A stretch of DNA of 64,000 bases from Amaranthus tricolor. Taxonomy: Eukaryota > Streptophyta > Magnoliopsida > Caryophyllales > Amaranthaceae. Position numbers and translations under genes: made by a program. Under the pieces are notes generated by a model. That model ran no database searches. It was not told the origin of the DNA and saw only the letters and a list, made by a program, of their open reading frames with translations. Below, one piece after another: positions 16,792 through 29,786 of the stretch (positions are counted from its first letter, which is position 1; each line of letters starts with the position of its first letter). Location of the stretch: positions 9,403,179-9,467,178 of the forward strand of contig NC_080056.1 of the NCBI RefSeq assembly GCF_026212465.1. The letters are read 5' to 3'.

Positions 16792-18772
16792 GTCAATTAT
16801 TTGTAGATTGAGAAATCAAGGTGCTGGGATTAAAAGGCAACACAGAGTTTAGGGTTTATGCACAAAAATTGAACAACTAAAACCATTCTAGAACTTTTTG
16901 GTGTGCTCAAGCGAAAGAATAATTTAGGCCTATTTCAGGATAGGCATAAGAAAATAATTTTACTGAAACAATCCATCATTTCAGTATTATATCACAAAAA
17001 CTTCTCAAACTGATTTAGATAAGAACAGAACCCATCATACTCATAGATAGAAGAAGACGTCGGGTGAAGATAAATCGAAAAGCAGTTGATACTTGATACT
17101 GTGCTGCTTTGTCGCCTCTTGTCGGACGTAAAGTAGCCGTCGCCGGTGTGCTCTATCGAACGTGAAGAAAAGGGAAAAGGGTGAAGAAATGGGTTAAGGC
17201 GAAAATCAGAAGAGAAGAAGTTTTGAGTTAGGGATGCGAATTAAGTTAGAGAGATGGGAGATGAACTTACTTAATTATGCAATTACTAATTGTTTAATTT
17301 TTTTGTTATTTGTTAATTTTTTTTAGTTGTTATTAATTAATTAGTGTTTAGTATTATTAGTTATGCAATTTTATGTTAATTGATAAATATACTCAAGATA
17401 TGTGTTAGTAGGGCAAATAATCATGGTAGAGGCAATGGTGTTGTTAAGGTTTATTATCTGACAATACTTTTAGACTTACGCTTCTTATAGAGGATCTTTG
17501 TGAAAGGGTGTTATCTTACACCTTAGAATAGCTACGTAAACATATGAATGACGCTCTGAGCACATATAATTTCTTGGGGTCTAATGATGAGGAAGAAAGA
17601 CAAAGTGAATACCAGAGGTTTGTAAACAATCTGTATATCGGAGAGTTGCACGGAAACTAAGAGACAAGTTTGTGTGCACAAAAGTTGGGCCTAGTACTTC
17701 TAGTGGTGTTGATGCCCCACCGAAAAGCTCAAAGGAACATGTAGCTCCCCGGACTAAGAGACATAGGCAGGCAGCCAATGGGATTGGGTAATTAGTACAC
17801 CCCAACCATGTGGACCTACAAATATTAGGATGTTTTTCTAGCTATGGATGGCACATAACTAGGATTATATCAGGGGAGTGAGCATATGCCTCCGATTTTG
17901 AAATGTCGTACTAGGAAGAAAACGATGGAGACCATCATCAGACTTCGAGATATGTCTAATGAGTTGTATATAGAGTTGCCTTTCTGTCCAATTGTCGTGT
18001 ATCATGCATCGTCGCGTTGATATTTTCTTTGATTTTTGTTTTTTTAGAGGTGGCAACCGAATACCACTACCTTTTACATGCGCCAGGGGAGATGATCATC
18101 AAGTTGCACAACGTGCAACATAAACATGAGTTGTTTGTTGGTGGTTCGCTGCCCAAAGAAGTTTTAGAGGAGGTATGGACATTGGCTCTCATAAGCTTAT
18201 TTGGGGAGCCAATGAGTGAGTTGCAGATGAAGGGGATGTTTACCGGTGAGAGCATCAACATCAATTATCTTTTCAACCTATGCGGCAGGACTTAGTGTGT
18301 ACGAGTGGTCTGAAGAACACAATCACAATTGTCAAACACATATATAACACCAGGTGTATTTTTAGATTCTACATGTAATAAGCTTAAGGTAATCCGTGAG
18401 TGGCATGCTTTGAAGAACACAATTGCACATGTCAAACACATAATTTCCTAGATATAGCTTACGGTTATGTTCACTTAGAATTAGTGACAAAGCATGAATG
18501 GATAATTTGTGATACAATGGTCTCATCAATCGCAGCACTCGTGGAATGATACTCATAGGTTCCTCCAATACTTTGTTGATAGTATCTTATATTGTTGATT
18601 TGTTATTTGTGTGCTACCTCTCAAATAGGGTATCAAATAAGCTATTACTGCTAAGATAATTTAGATGACGAATGCTGGCTCTCAACTCGGCCAATAATCT
18701 AATTACCCATATATGCACAATTATTTGTCCATACACACACAAACTTCTCTTTACGTTTGACCTAAGTTCTCA
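16792..18772. other. Intergenic with degenerate coding-like DNA
   Basis: From 16792 to about 17300 is the 5' flank of the At5g43822-like gene; a GC-richer patch at 17100-17180 probably marks its transcription start or 5' UTR. From about 17500 to 18400 are short broken plus-strand frames (for example 18017-18295) that read like a decayed TE or pseudogene, but I cannot name the family. A phrase containing GAAGAACACAAT..CA..TGTCAAACACATA is duplicated at about 18312-18345 and 18412-18442. Confidence 0.35.
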
Positions 18773-18976
18773 TTATGAAATACATGACCTTTTCATTTCT
18801 CTTGGACTAGGAAGAAAAAATAACTCTTTAACGGTGTTCATATTCATCAACTGTAAAGCAATTAACAAAAGGTTCCAATAGGTACACCTAAATAACTCAT
18901 GTTGATTTTGTTTACCATCACAAAATTTGTTAACCATATTCTTTACATTATTTTCTATGTGCCATACACATAACAA
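18773..18976 (-). pseudogene. MULE/FAR1-type transposase fragment
   Basis: The translated fragment contains CVWHIENNVKNMVNKFCDGK. The C-x-WH-I-x-x-NV core is typical of the central domain of MULE transposases and the FAR1-related proteins derived from them. Only about 65 residues survive, with no start, zinc finger or DDE context, so this is a transposon relic. Confidence 0.55.
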
Positions 18977-19630
18977 ATGTCAAACATATATAGTAAAAAA
19001 TATTTGATAAAAACTTTGAAAAACCTAGAAAAAACATTACGAATAATTGAATTTGCACTAACTTTTATTTTATTTTGTCTCATTGATTGTTCACTTTTCT
19101 TGCCACTAATCCTACTCTGCTTTTAATCTCATTTACAAATTTATATTACAACTCAATTATTAATACAAATTATTACAACTTAATTAATACAAATTTATAT
19201 TGTCTCTCCATCTTAATTCTTAATCACTCATTCCCACTATTTACTTTTTTGTGCCTCATTATTCAATTCAATTTTCTTTCTACTAAATTTTCCCTATATT
19301 ACAACTTGTGCAAAATAAAAGGGCTTGAAAGATTATTATCTATTATTATAAATAAAACTACAAATAATAATAGTTAATACAAAATAAAAAACAAGTCTTA
19401 TACGAGACCGCATGAACGACCAAAATTACTCCTAAAATTAGGTATCTTAAAAGTACCCAGACGGCCAGATCTGTTGAGACTGATAAGCAAAACTTGTCGT
19501 ATGCAGCCCTGATTCTCGTTTTATCTATCCACTCAGTCGCACAACCCTCCATCAAAATCCCCCTTTTCTTATCCCTTTCACTCTCCTCTCAAAAACCCCC
19601 ATAAACCCTCTGAATCCTTACAAATCAACC

Positions 19631-22600
19631 ATGGGAGGAGGAAAGCAAGAATTAATGGTGACAGAACCAATAAAGAGTTTGATACAACAAAACCCAATTG
19701 TCCAAATTCAATCCAAATTCAAAGAAATGGAAATTCACCTTAAAACTTGGCTTTCTAAACAATCTCTTCCTGTTGAAGCTGCTGTTGTTACTGCTGGTGG
19801 TGCTGCTCAAGGCGCCCTTATTGGTGCTCTTATGGGAACCTTTTCTCAAGACTTGCCTTCTTCTATGGTGCCTCAACCTGCTCCTGGTCTTGACCCTAAG
19901 GCCATGGCTACTATTCAACAAGCTCAGGTGAATGGTTTTTACTTCAATTGTTCTTTTTTTTTTTTCCTTTGGGTTTCTCAATTTGGTCTATCTCGAATAG
20001 TTATTTTTAGTTACTAACTGAATTTTATGTTTTCTTTGATAATTTGGCCAAGACTTCTACTTTTGCACTGTATTCAATGGATATTCAATTTCATCTAGGA
20101 TTTATAGCTTGTCATTTGATTCTTTAGTTAATCCTTTTGCTTTTATGTTTGTTATTGAGAATTCATTATACTAAATTAGAAAAAAATTATAATGTGGGTT
20201 CTTGCTGAGAATATAATAAAACAACATTCCCTTAATCCAATGTCATTAAGTGGCTCTCACCAGAGGTTGTTTCCCACTAAAGCTAGGTAGTAGGTAGCAA
20301 ACTTCATATATGCAGATTCACATACTTGAGACGTGTACATGATTTAATGTGCTATTTTAATATAATCCATTATAACTCAAAACCCATAACTACAAATCTT
20401 TGGCTAGAGAAGATGATATGGATCCAAATTTAGTTGGGATCTTTTATTGGTAGGGAGTTGATTCGAGGCTTGAACTTTGTGTTGTGGCTTGTTGTTGTTT
20501 TTGTATTAATGTTTTGGTTTGTATGTCATTTTTCAACAGAAAGCTGCCTGTTTGTTATTAAAGACTGAGGTTGTGTATATTTGAGTCTCAAATTTCACCT
20601 AGGCAGCCAATATGGTAATGTCATGTTGTAATGATTATTCTGGTGAGATAAACAACAAAGGGCAAAAGTCTTGTTCTCTTCAACCAACAAATTTTAATCT
20701 GAAAGTTCAATATTGTGGGCGCTTTGATTGTGGTTTGAGGAATAAAGTCTTATCCTATTCTACCAAATCATTCACTTTCATTAAAATGAAAAAATGCAAA
20801 GAAAAATAATGAGTGATGGTTAAAAGAAAGTTCATTTCACCTAAAATAAGGTAAGAAAATGTCCAAGTATTTTACTACGTGAAAATGAGATGTTCGGAAC
20901 AATGGGATTTGGCAAAGAGGAATTGTTTAGTAGGTATAGAATCCCCTAACAATGGAGTTTAGTAGGACCTAATAAAGTGAACTAATTGTTGGGAAGTTAA
21001 ATTACTTATTTGGTTTTAGACCTCTATTCATATGTTGAGGCTTGGTGCCTATTGTGTAATATCCAGAGTTGAGATTACAAAGAAAAGTTTTTAAAGGATT
21101 AATAGTACTAACCATATCTATAAGATACATCTTCTTTTCAAGCAACTTTATCTTCTTCGTATGGACTACTTTAAGATGGGTGATCTCATTGGAAATTCCT
21201 AAGGCTCACACATGTGAGAATGAAATGCTCCGAAAAGACTTTTTGTGGGTTGTGAGGTCAGCTTACAACTTCCCAACGTAATCACCAACCACTTGGTTTA
21301 TTTGGGGGATGGAGCATTTCATTTAGACGAAAAACACAAAAGAATTGGATAAGAAAATGGAAACTAAATAGTGAAAAAAGGAAGTGGTTCTTTGGTTTGG
21401 GGGGGATGAAGCGTATCGGTAGAGAGAACAACAATAATGATGAAGCTACTTTTCTTTTTAGCCTACGACAATCACAGTCTTTTAAGATACCTGGAACGAA
21501 ACTCATGTCTTTGTTCACTGCAGTACGATTTGATTCCTTATTATATGTCCATATATCTAGCTGTTTTATTCCATTTAATGTCACTTCAAACATAAATGTG
21601 CTATTACTTGTCAATGCAAATGTCACTGGAATATTACTTTCAATTTTGAATATTAATGCAATAACTGACTAGTCCTTAGTCTATGTGCAAGTTTTAATGA
21701 AATCAATTTCCTTTTTTGCAGGCTCTTTCAGGGGGTCCATTGGTTCAAGCTCGCAATTTTGCTGTTATGACGGGCGTCAATGTTGGCATCTCTTGTGTTT
21801 TAAGGAGAGTGAAGGGGAAAGAGGATGTGTGGTCTAGGTAAACTTGCTTCATTTTATATTTGTGGACTTGCATATTTCCAAGAAGCTTGTTGTCCATATT
21901 TTTGTGCTGTTTATAAATGCAGTTTATTTGTCGATCCTTAAAGTTTATTGACCATTGTGAGTCATTAAAATCTTATTATTTGGTAAATGTTGGTGACTTC
22001 ACAAGAGTCTATGGATGTAATCATGTAATTATGTGCTGGTTGTCAAATATCCTAAAGTTATTGTTTTTGACGTTTCTGGGCATAGAGCCCTGCATGTCAT
22101 TTACCTTTCTAGTGTCTTTCCTTTGCTTAGTATTTAACTCGATGTACTAAATTGCAGTATGATAGCAGCATTTGGTTCTGGATCAATGTTTGCTTTGGTT
22201 AGTGGCATGGGTGGTCCAAACCAACTACCCAATATGATCTCGTCTGGAATTTTCTTTGCCCTTGCTCAAGGTGGTATTTACAAGGTTTGTACTTGCCCCT
22301 GCACGAATTGTTTTCGTCCCGCTTAGCTATATGTGAGCTTTAAAGTTCCTCTTATGGCCATGAATCTGATTGCGTTGGGTATTTGGGATGTTGTGCCTTG
22401 TTCCACTCACTTCAATTTTTACGAAATTGAAATATGGCAATGAATCAGGTTAATGCAGAAACTGGGGGTTTGGACTGTTGTGCACAGATCTTCTCATCCG
22501 TTATTTGTCAACTGAAACTCATTTTACTGTTTTTTATTGAATAAAAGTGCTTGCCTAAGCAAGCATCTTACCTGCTTGAGTGTTGTAAGTCAATGTTACT

Positions 22601-23630
22601 CGCACTAACGATCCATGCTGCTGCCGTGCTTCAGAAAGGTTATCTAGATCCCCTCGCCCTCTTTTTTTCCAGGCTTACTTATAATATATGTATGCAGCTG
22701 GGAGAAAAGTTCTCTAAGTCGCAAGTGCAAGAGGATGATCCATTTTATGCAAAAACAAGAAGCATGTTAATCAGGCTTGGCCTCGAGAGCTATGAAAAAA
22801 ACTTCAAAAAAGGACTGCTTAATGACCGTACATTGCCATTGCTCACCGATAGGCAAGTTATCATTGCACATAATCTCTCATTTTGATTTAGTATGAATGA
22901 CCTTTATTCTGAATGGAAGGAGGATATAGCTTGATTATATTATATTGGCCTGTGATCCTGTTAATTACTTCGATATATTCTTGTTCCCCCTCCCCCTCAT
23001 CAACCTTAGCTGCTAAATCAACGATGAACCTGTACATCTATATAAGTAACACGGTGTTTTGCCCCGAAAATCCCGAAAATCCAGTTTGAGGTGGCGAGAG
23101 CTGAATCTAACCCAGCGGGCAAAGTAAGAGGTTTGAGTGGAGCAGCTCACTCATTGTTACCCCCTCCCTTGCGGGTGCACGTGTTTGGTGACACTTGCTT
23201 CTCGTAGAAGTTGCAAGGACATAGTGCCCCATAACTATGAATAGTATAGTGAGGTTAACACAAGAGTGCCCGCCCCCCTCCGCCTCCCCCTGTACCTTTA
23301 ATCTCAGACCATGCAAACAAAAAACAATAGCGGAGAAATAGTGATTCAAAGAGACCTGGAATTTAGTCCATTTATAGCGCCCACTTTCGTCTGTTTATGT
23401 ATGCTAACGTTTTATATGTTCCGGATACTCTTTTCAGTGCTCTTAAAGACGTAAACATCCCTCCAGGTCCAAGACTTATAATTCTCGACCAAATCGAAAG
23501 GTTTGATCTTGTGCTTCGTTCTTTCATTCATTCATCTTATCTATATGAATCATTTACGGACTGACCCTTGTTTGCTTGGGTTTTTGAACTTATCAGGGAT
23601 CCAGAGCTGAAGGAGAGGCGAAGAAGTTAA
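19631..23630 (+). CDS. HP30: HP30-type chloroplast import translocase, Tim17/22/23 family with SAM domain
   Basis: In Arabidopsis, HP30 proteins sit in the chloroplast inner envelope and import proteins lacking cleavable transit peptides. Six exons (19631-19927, 21722-21837, 22158-22284, 22698-22852, 23438-23500, 23597-23630) join in frame to 263 aa, against about 261 in Arabidopsis. The N-terminus carries the family signature WLSKQSLPVEAAVVT. Four hydrophobic Tim17-type segments follow at about residues 50-72, 100-130, 140-157 and 164-182, with Gly-rich faces (GGAAQGALIGALMG, ARNFAVMTGVNVG, AAFGSGSMFALVSGMGGPNQ). A C-terminal SAM-like domain (~195-250) includes LGLESYEKNFKKGLL, TLPLLTD and PPGPRLIILD. 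The start AACCATGGGA has good initiation context. Intron 4 needs a GC donor. It is divergent from the two minus-strand genes to its left and convergent with the LSU gene to its right. Confidence 0.93.
22851..22858 (+). other. Non-canonical GC splice donor of HP30 intron 4
   Basis: Exon 4 ends ACC GAT AG followed by GCAAGT. The next exon starts T GCT CTT AAA after TTTTCAG, restoring the conserved LLTDSALKDV reading. The nearby GT (in CAAGTT) would shift the frame. GC-AG introns with the strong GCAAGT consensus are a known minority class in plants. Confidence 0.85.
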
Positions 23631-26083
23631 AGTAAGCAACCTACGCGGGTTTCAAACTAATTAGGCGATCCACGGAGTCACAATATTGGTAGGAAGGCAT
23701 TGAAATCTTGTATGTAGTTATTTCTTTTTAAAGGGTAGATTGAGGCTTTGAAATTTTCATTGAATGTGATGTATTTACATTAAATTATGCTATAAATCAG
23801 ACCAATTAGGTTTTTGACAGTATTATTCTGAATTCAGTACAAATAAAAGCAGCATAATTGAGTTACTTTGGTGGGACATCATCTCTTGGTGAGACGACCT
23901 CAAAACAAGGAATCCATATGCTAATTATTTTATTAGTTGGACTATTCAACCTGTATATGAAGAACGTCTCATGGTGAGACTGTCTCACACAAGAATTGGT
24001 GACCATAATTTGCATTTTCTAGTTTTAAAATTTCAGCATGGTAATCCTTAAGTTTCAACTTGGTTTGCGTATGACCTTATTTATAAATAACATTGGGTTT
24101 CTCTCGTTTAAATTAGAGAAATTTCATATGGTCTCCGAATTGCGATTTTTTCTCTCCACCATTTTCAACATTGTGTTTTTTAATAAATAAATGTAGACTA
24201 GGAGGTTAACAAATTACACCAATTTGAGAAGTTTTCATGCATAAGTATTGGAGATTTGGTGTTTTAGTGGTTAACAGTTCATTAAAAGAGAGTAATGGGA
24301 AATTATGGTGAAGAATAAGACTTGAAATATAGAGATGAGATAAGATTGTGGATGAGATCGAAAAGAGAGTAAAATTATTGTCAAAAAAGAAAAGCGTACA
24401 AAATTAATGAGTCAAATTAAACTTAAAAATGATGCAAATTAAAAAGGACATGAGAGTAAATATCATGCAAAGTTCACTTACTTCAAGGTTGATAATAGGG
24501 AATTAGGGAACAAAATTGAGGTTAGACCTTAGTTTCATCTACCCACTAGATAGATTATTTGTGTGAGGTGGCAATTGATGATTAGCTTGATAAATAATTA
24601 AATATGTTTTAGATAAGTGGTTAGTGAAAAATGAATGCATGTAATCTTTATATCCTCAATACTATTTTAGATGGGTAATTTACTCAGTGGGTAAACAAAA
24701 TTTTTCCCAATAAAACGTCAATATGTCTAACTTTGTAGGTATTGTTTGGAAGATAATAAATTCTACTTATCACCCAATATGTTTGACGGCTCGTTATAGC
24801 TGTTAGTGTTAGATGGTGTAAATCATAATGAAAAAATAGTACAATATGATTAGGAAAACTTTTTTACAAGTTAATTAGTCATAATTGTTCTAATTAAATC
24901 ATTTCGTTTTCTTTACAATATTAATTTCATTACTTTACCACTTAGAGGTGTAGATGACAATGGAAAATTCTAAATTTTTTTTATTGATCAAAGTTTTTTA
25001 CCTTGGAAATAACAGACTACACTTCTTGAAAAATTATGCTATAAATCGTTTAACTACTACTTAGTATTAAATATCAAATGAACCATAATAGCAAGTATGT
25101 AGATAAAATAGGCAAACACACTAGACAACCTTAAGAGGGTGTGTATTCCTTCTCTTCACTAGGGTCTTAAGCTTGAGTTTTAGGAGAAGACTTGGGGATA
25201 AAGGGGAAAGTCTTGGGAAAAGTTATGAGTTGAGTTAAGGACTATTTTCGATTCAAGATTCTTTCACAATAACTTATGTATACTGTCATATGTTATATTT
25301 TTATAGAAATATATTTTTAAACATATAAAAGTAAATTTGAAATGAATTCGAAATAAAGTGCAAAATTAGAGAAAGTTTGTTTGACTCTGAAAATAATAAA
25401 TTAAATTAAAATTAGTGAAATCTAATGCGAAAAGATTAGAGTTTGAGTTGGGCGATAACCATGAGTAAAGAGCTTATGCAATGAAGTTAATTTATGACAT
25501 CTAATCTATCCATCTAGTTGTATCCAATGGTGTTCCTCCAATTACGTCTAGTTTTAGTCTTTCTAAATACTTAATATCTTCCAAATTGAGCTAAAACAAA
25601 TACGTCAAAACTCTTAATTGGTTCTTAATCTACATGCTTATCTACTCCAACGTTATTTTCTTTGCTTAATTTAAGGAGGTTGCCTCCCATGTGAGCTTGT
25701 TTAGATCTTTTCATCTTCAATTTCATGGATCAAAAATCAAACCCAAAAATTAAATAAGGTTCATACTTTAATTTGTAACCTTTATAAAAGTCAATAGGTG
25801 CTCTTTGACAACATTTAGGGATTTAAAATGGGTGTGGGTTGGATATGTCCTCCCCGGTCTTTTATATTCATATCCATTTAAAATTTTCATACTCATGGTA
25901 GATAAAATTTTCATATTCAAAACTGCCCACCTAGACATATATTTAATTCATTCCTACTTATTATGGTCAATTGAATATATTCATTATGGGTACATCAACC
26001 TTATGATCGTCATTTACATTTAAGTTTGCATTATATATTCTATAAATTTTTATAAATTTGATTGTACATTTAATTTCATATAA
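23631..26083. other. HP30 3' flank and intergenic repeats
   Basis: It starts with the HP30 3' UTR. At 23884-23995 is a copy of the GAGAC-palindrome repeat family (GGTGAGACGACCTCAAAACA ... TCTCATGGTGAGAC), also found at 62777-62916. The remainder is AT-rich with no recognisable gene. Confidence 0.5.
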
Positions 26084-26285
26084 TGTTGGGATGAGTTATC
26101 CCACATCGATAAACTGAAAATGGTGTGCACGCTTTATAAGCTATTAGAAACCTTCTTCCCATTGCCATATGGTTTTGGGATGGTATATATCTCCTTGGCT
26201 TATGAAGTGTGCGCACTTGTGTATCCCCGTTAATATGCAGGCATTCACAATAAGTCCAGCCTAATTTAACATATAAACCATACAA
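26084..26285. repeat. TGTTGGGA...TCCCACATCG dispersed repeat (LTR/TRIM-like)
   Basis: It begins TGTTGGGATGAGTTATCCCACATCG and contains GTGTGCACGCTTTATAAGC and CATATGGTTTTGGGATGGTA. A related inverted copy lies at about 46525-46672. This layout resembles widespread plant solo-LTR or TRIM-type repeats. No partner LTR or internal domain was found, so the class is tentative. Confidence 0.5.
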
Positions 26286-26961
26286 AATCTAATACAACAT
26301 AAAATTAATTAATTTTTTGTCAATAGTTTTTATAAAAATATACAAAATTAATATAAAATAGATTTATGAACATGATGCGGGACGAATAAATATGGCTAGG
26401 ATAGTTAAGACATCATACTCATCACTTATCCATTACTCTTTATGAGTGAAATCTTTATAATTTCCTCGCATGTCATGATATCTAACAACATTTAAATGGT
26501 GTTTTGTTCTAAAGTTTGAAATGGTATAAATTAGTAGCAAAAAAAAAATCTTGTATGAAATTACTCTAATAAATTCGCACTTGTCGCACCCTAATTTTTA
26601 AGCATAAATTCTTATATAACACAATTTTATCGTGAGATATGTCTCATATTTAAATTAAATAGTTTAATAATAAAAATATTAAGCTTATATACTTTTTATT
26701 TTAAAATTGCTTCATTATAAAATGATGTCTGAGACGATAAATCTTATGGACGTAAGACTAAAGAAGTGCAAATATGGGCCACTAATGTTGATGTAAGCAA
26801 TTTCCTAACTAATGATAAAAAAAAAACAGAGAATTCCCACTTACAATTGTTTGAGTCAATTTCCTTGCCGTCTTTTCCATGTTATTCCTGATACCTTGAT
26901 TTTGAGATATTTTGGGCATTTTGGAAAAAAAATTATTTAATAATTTTAGCTTATTTTATTA

Positions 26962-27175
26962 TAATTAAAGGTTTAAGACGTCAAATTATCTAATGTTAGT
27001 ATTTGATAAATTAATTAGTTGAAATAACTAATTATTATAAATAAATTATTTTTAAACAAACTGCTTACAACAGCGAGTTCGAAATTAATTAGTCAAACTA
27101 GCCGATAAAATAAATTAATCAAATTAACCAATATAATAATCTACCAACTATCAACTATTTACTAAACACCCCTTA
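26962..27175. mobile_element. MITE, family B copy 1
   Basis: The sequence AATTATTTTTAAACAAACTGCT...CAGCGAGTT..AATTAGTCAAACTAGCC is shared, with divergence, with 52035-52290. The right end TTTACTAAACACCCCTTAA is a hAT-like GGGGTGTTTAGTAAA terminus read inverted. It is AT-rich and has no coding capacity. Confidence 0.55.
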
Positions 27176-27850
27176 AACTCTGATTTCTTCCGTCTTTTGT
27201 TGTTTGGTTTAGCCACATGTACATTTCATTTTTCTATCACAACAAAATGTAAAAAACTATCACTTTGATTTATGCAATATAATAGAATCAAGGATGATAG
27301 AGTACATCTCTTTTGAGATCTGGATTCTAGACTTTTAATCCTTTATTTAGTTGCAGAAATATGCCAATGCTATTATTCGTATGTTAATATTACTAATCTA
27401 ATATAATGGGATGTTTAGTAAACTATTAATAGTTTAAAATTAATAGTTGATTAAAGAAATTAATTTGACTTACTGATTTTATTAACTGAATTGACTAACT
27501 TATAAAAGTATAATTATAAATCACTTCAAAAAAAAATATACTTATAAATAACATCTATTATTGGTTTATATAATTTTTAAGTAAATAATTTACAAAATAT
27601 TAATAAACTTATAAAAGTATAATTAAAAATTATATTCTTAGTTAAAATTATATTAAGTCAATAGACATAACTCAAAGCACTATGTAGCTAAAAATCATGA
27701 TTAATATTTATAACAAGAATATTTTTTTTTTAAAAAAAGGTAATCGCGTATGGTATGAGCCAAGAGATTGGGGAAATGTTAATTATACAGGTTATGAGAA
27801 GGGTAAAAAGAAGAATAGTAAAAGGGTAAAATGGTCCATTTGCATAAAAT

Positions 27851-28115
27851 CCTATTCAGCTTATGTGTCTCATTTCCTTTTATGGTCAAGTCACCTTAAT
27901 TGTCCAATTTCTATTTTTTGTATGGGTTTTTGACTTTATGCCCTTAGTAGCTTTATCCTATTTTCAATTATACCCTCCATTACCCATACTAATTTTTCTC
28001 CCTTACATTAAAAACCCATAATACTACTCTCTTTCCTACCCTTAGGGTCCCACTTTTAACTCTCCTGAAAATCCGTTAAAAGTCAAATGAGACTCTTAAG
28101 ATGAATAAAAGGGAG
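27851..28115. mobile_element. Stowaway/Tc1-mariner-type MITE, copy 2 (left tip missing)
   Basis: It is highly similar along its length to 9889-10160 (CCTATTCAGCTTATGTGTCT start, GAATAAAAGGGAG end followed by TA). The terminal CTCCCT of the left inverted repeat is absent. The copy is therefore 5'-trimmed and cannot be cut out as an intact unit. Confidence 0.85.
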
Positions 28116-29280
28116 TATTACTTTTAGCAAATATTATTAATATCAATCAACTCTCTCAATAAAACTCTTTTACCGAATATTATTTTTAGCTTGTTTGACT
28201 AAGAACCAGTTGAGCACCAACCAGTTGAAAATCACCCAAGTGACCTATAACCTATTTAACAGGTAATTTTGCAAAAAATATTAGAAAAACTAAATTAAAA
28301 ATAAAAAACAAATCTAAACAAATCTAAAAATAAAAAATAAATAAAGGAATATCACCCGCCTCCCCAACCGTCCCTCACCGGCGAGACCTCTCCTCACCGC
28401 TGTTACCACCTTCACCTGCCCTCCCCACTGCCATCAACCCCACCCTGACCGGCCATTCTGACCAGTGACCACTACAACACTTACCAGCCCTAGCAGCAAA
28501 TAACCTCACTTTAACCATATATGTTCAATCGCTTTTCACTTCAGCCATGGCAAACTAAGATTTCCCAGGTTAATTACTAAAGTAGCAAAAAATTAAAAGG
28601 TATATATCAAGTTAATCTTTTAAAGGAAATTTGCAAAAAGAATTGAAAACTAGTCACAAAACACATATTTTCCCAATGAAGAGTAACACGAAGCAATAGA
28701 GAGGAAGATGATGATGCTGGGTTGAATGAGAGAACAAAGCAACAACATCTTTACCGGAACAATAGGTCAAAAAGGATTCAACTACACTCCGGATAAAATA
28801 ATACAATACATGAGATTATTCATGGTTAATTGATAATTGGGATTATTGGGATTATTCTGGATAATTTACCCATTCAATAACGCTACTTATCACATTTCCA
28901 AATCAAAGAGGGTGGTAAAGTTACACTACTCAATACAGTCAATAACGCTTCCAAAATGAAGAAAAGATGTTTGGCTGATTGGATGCTTATTCGACCATCT
29001 TGTAACATTGATTATTTAAATCAATGCAAAATTAGCTTTTTATTTTGTTTTTAAAAAATAAGTAAAAACAAAAAAATAAAAAAATTCAATAACTAGACAA
29101 CACAAGTTTTACAAAAACTCATAGGAATAATATATATTCATATAGTATTGATAGTTCATCTTACATATTCTTGCTTTAAGCCAAACTCATTGGCTTATCT
29201 AATTACAAAACTCTCCCTGAACCATATTTATGATCTATCCACCATTAAAATAAAAATAAAAATACAACAAAAGAAAAAAA
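28116..29280. other. Intergenic upstream of LSU-a 3' end
   Basis: A GC-rich C-run patch (28350-28500) stands out from the AT-rich flanks and resembles in composition the interior of the element at 13434-14500. No gene is seen. The last ~250 bases are the LSU-a 3' UTR region. Confidence 0.35.
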
Positions 29281-29667
29281 TTATTGGTGAATAGGGATGG
29301 AAGCAGATTGGAGGAGCTTATTAGCATGAGAAAGCTGATCCATCAAGGCAGCAATACGCGCGTTATATTCACGCGCTTGTTCGACAGATTCAACCTCAAG
29401 TTCTCCTAATTGTGCACAAAGCATCTCTTCAGCTTCTTCAGCAACTCTCACTCTTTCTAGAACTTTCTGGAGTTCAAATCTCAGCTTCTCTTCTCTCTTT
29501 AAACTCTCCTTTAATTCTCTCTCTAACTCTTCCTCTCTTCTTCTAGAAACTTCCACATCTTTTTCCTCTTTCTCCCCGCTGCCATGTTTTTTGGTGGCGT
29601 TATTTATGGGTTTTATGTGTTTCTTGCTGTTGTTTTCTGATGAATACATGGCCATTGTTGGAGCCAT
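29281..29667 (-). CDS. LSU: RESPONSE TO LOW SULFUR (LSU) protein, copy a
   Basis: LSU/UP9 proteins are small plant coiled-coil hubs strongly induced by sulfur deficiency. They interact with many stress and metabolic proteins. This is a single exon of 128 aa. Residues ~1-38 are a variable, polar N-terminus. Residues ~39-120 form a continuous heptad-rich coiled coil containing the family core: EEELERELKESLKREEKLRF, RVRVAEEAEEMLCAQLGELE, and EQAREYNARIAALMDQLSHA. Arabidopsis members are about 95-100 aa, so this copy has an N-terminal extension. An internal Met at position 6 is an alternative start. A TATA box and a UPE-type sulfur-response element lie directly upstream. Its paralogue is LSU-b at 48646-48960; the two are separated by a transposon island. 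Confidence 0.92.
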   Translation of the reverse strand: MAPTMAMYSSENNSKKHIKPINNATKKHGSGEKEEKDVEVSRRREEELERELKESLKREEKLRFELQKVLERVRVAEEAEEMLCAQLGELEVESVEQAREYNARIAALMDQLSHANKLLQSASIPIHQ

Positions 29668-29763
29668 TTATGTAATTTTATGTGTTTTTGGAAAGGGAGG
29701 GAGTGTTTGAAGTTTAAACTTGTGAAGAATTGTTGAATTGTGGTGTATGTGAAATGGTGCCTA

Positions 29764-29771
29764 CTTTTATA
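29764..29771 (-). promoter_or_regulatory. TATA box of LSU-a
   Basis: TATAAAAG on the minus strand lies about 97 bp upstream of the LSU-a ATG, giving a short 5' UTR of about 65-70 nt. It lies 15 bp downstream of the UPE-type element. Confidence 0.75.
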
Positions 29772-29786
29772 GGACTAAGTTCGAGT

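Noticed and set aside
17500..18400. A real gene with frames such as 18017-18295
   Set aside because: Frames are short and broken, with local duplication, no splice-consistent chain and no recognisable domain.
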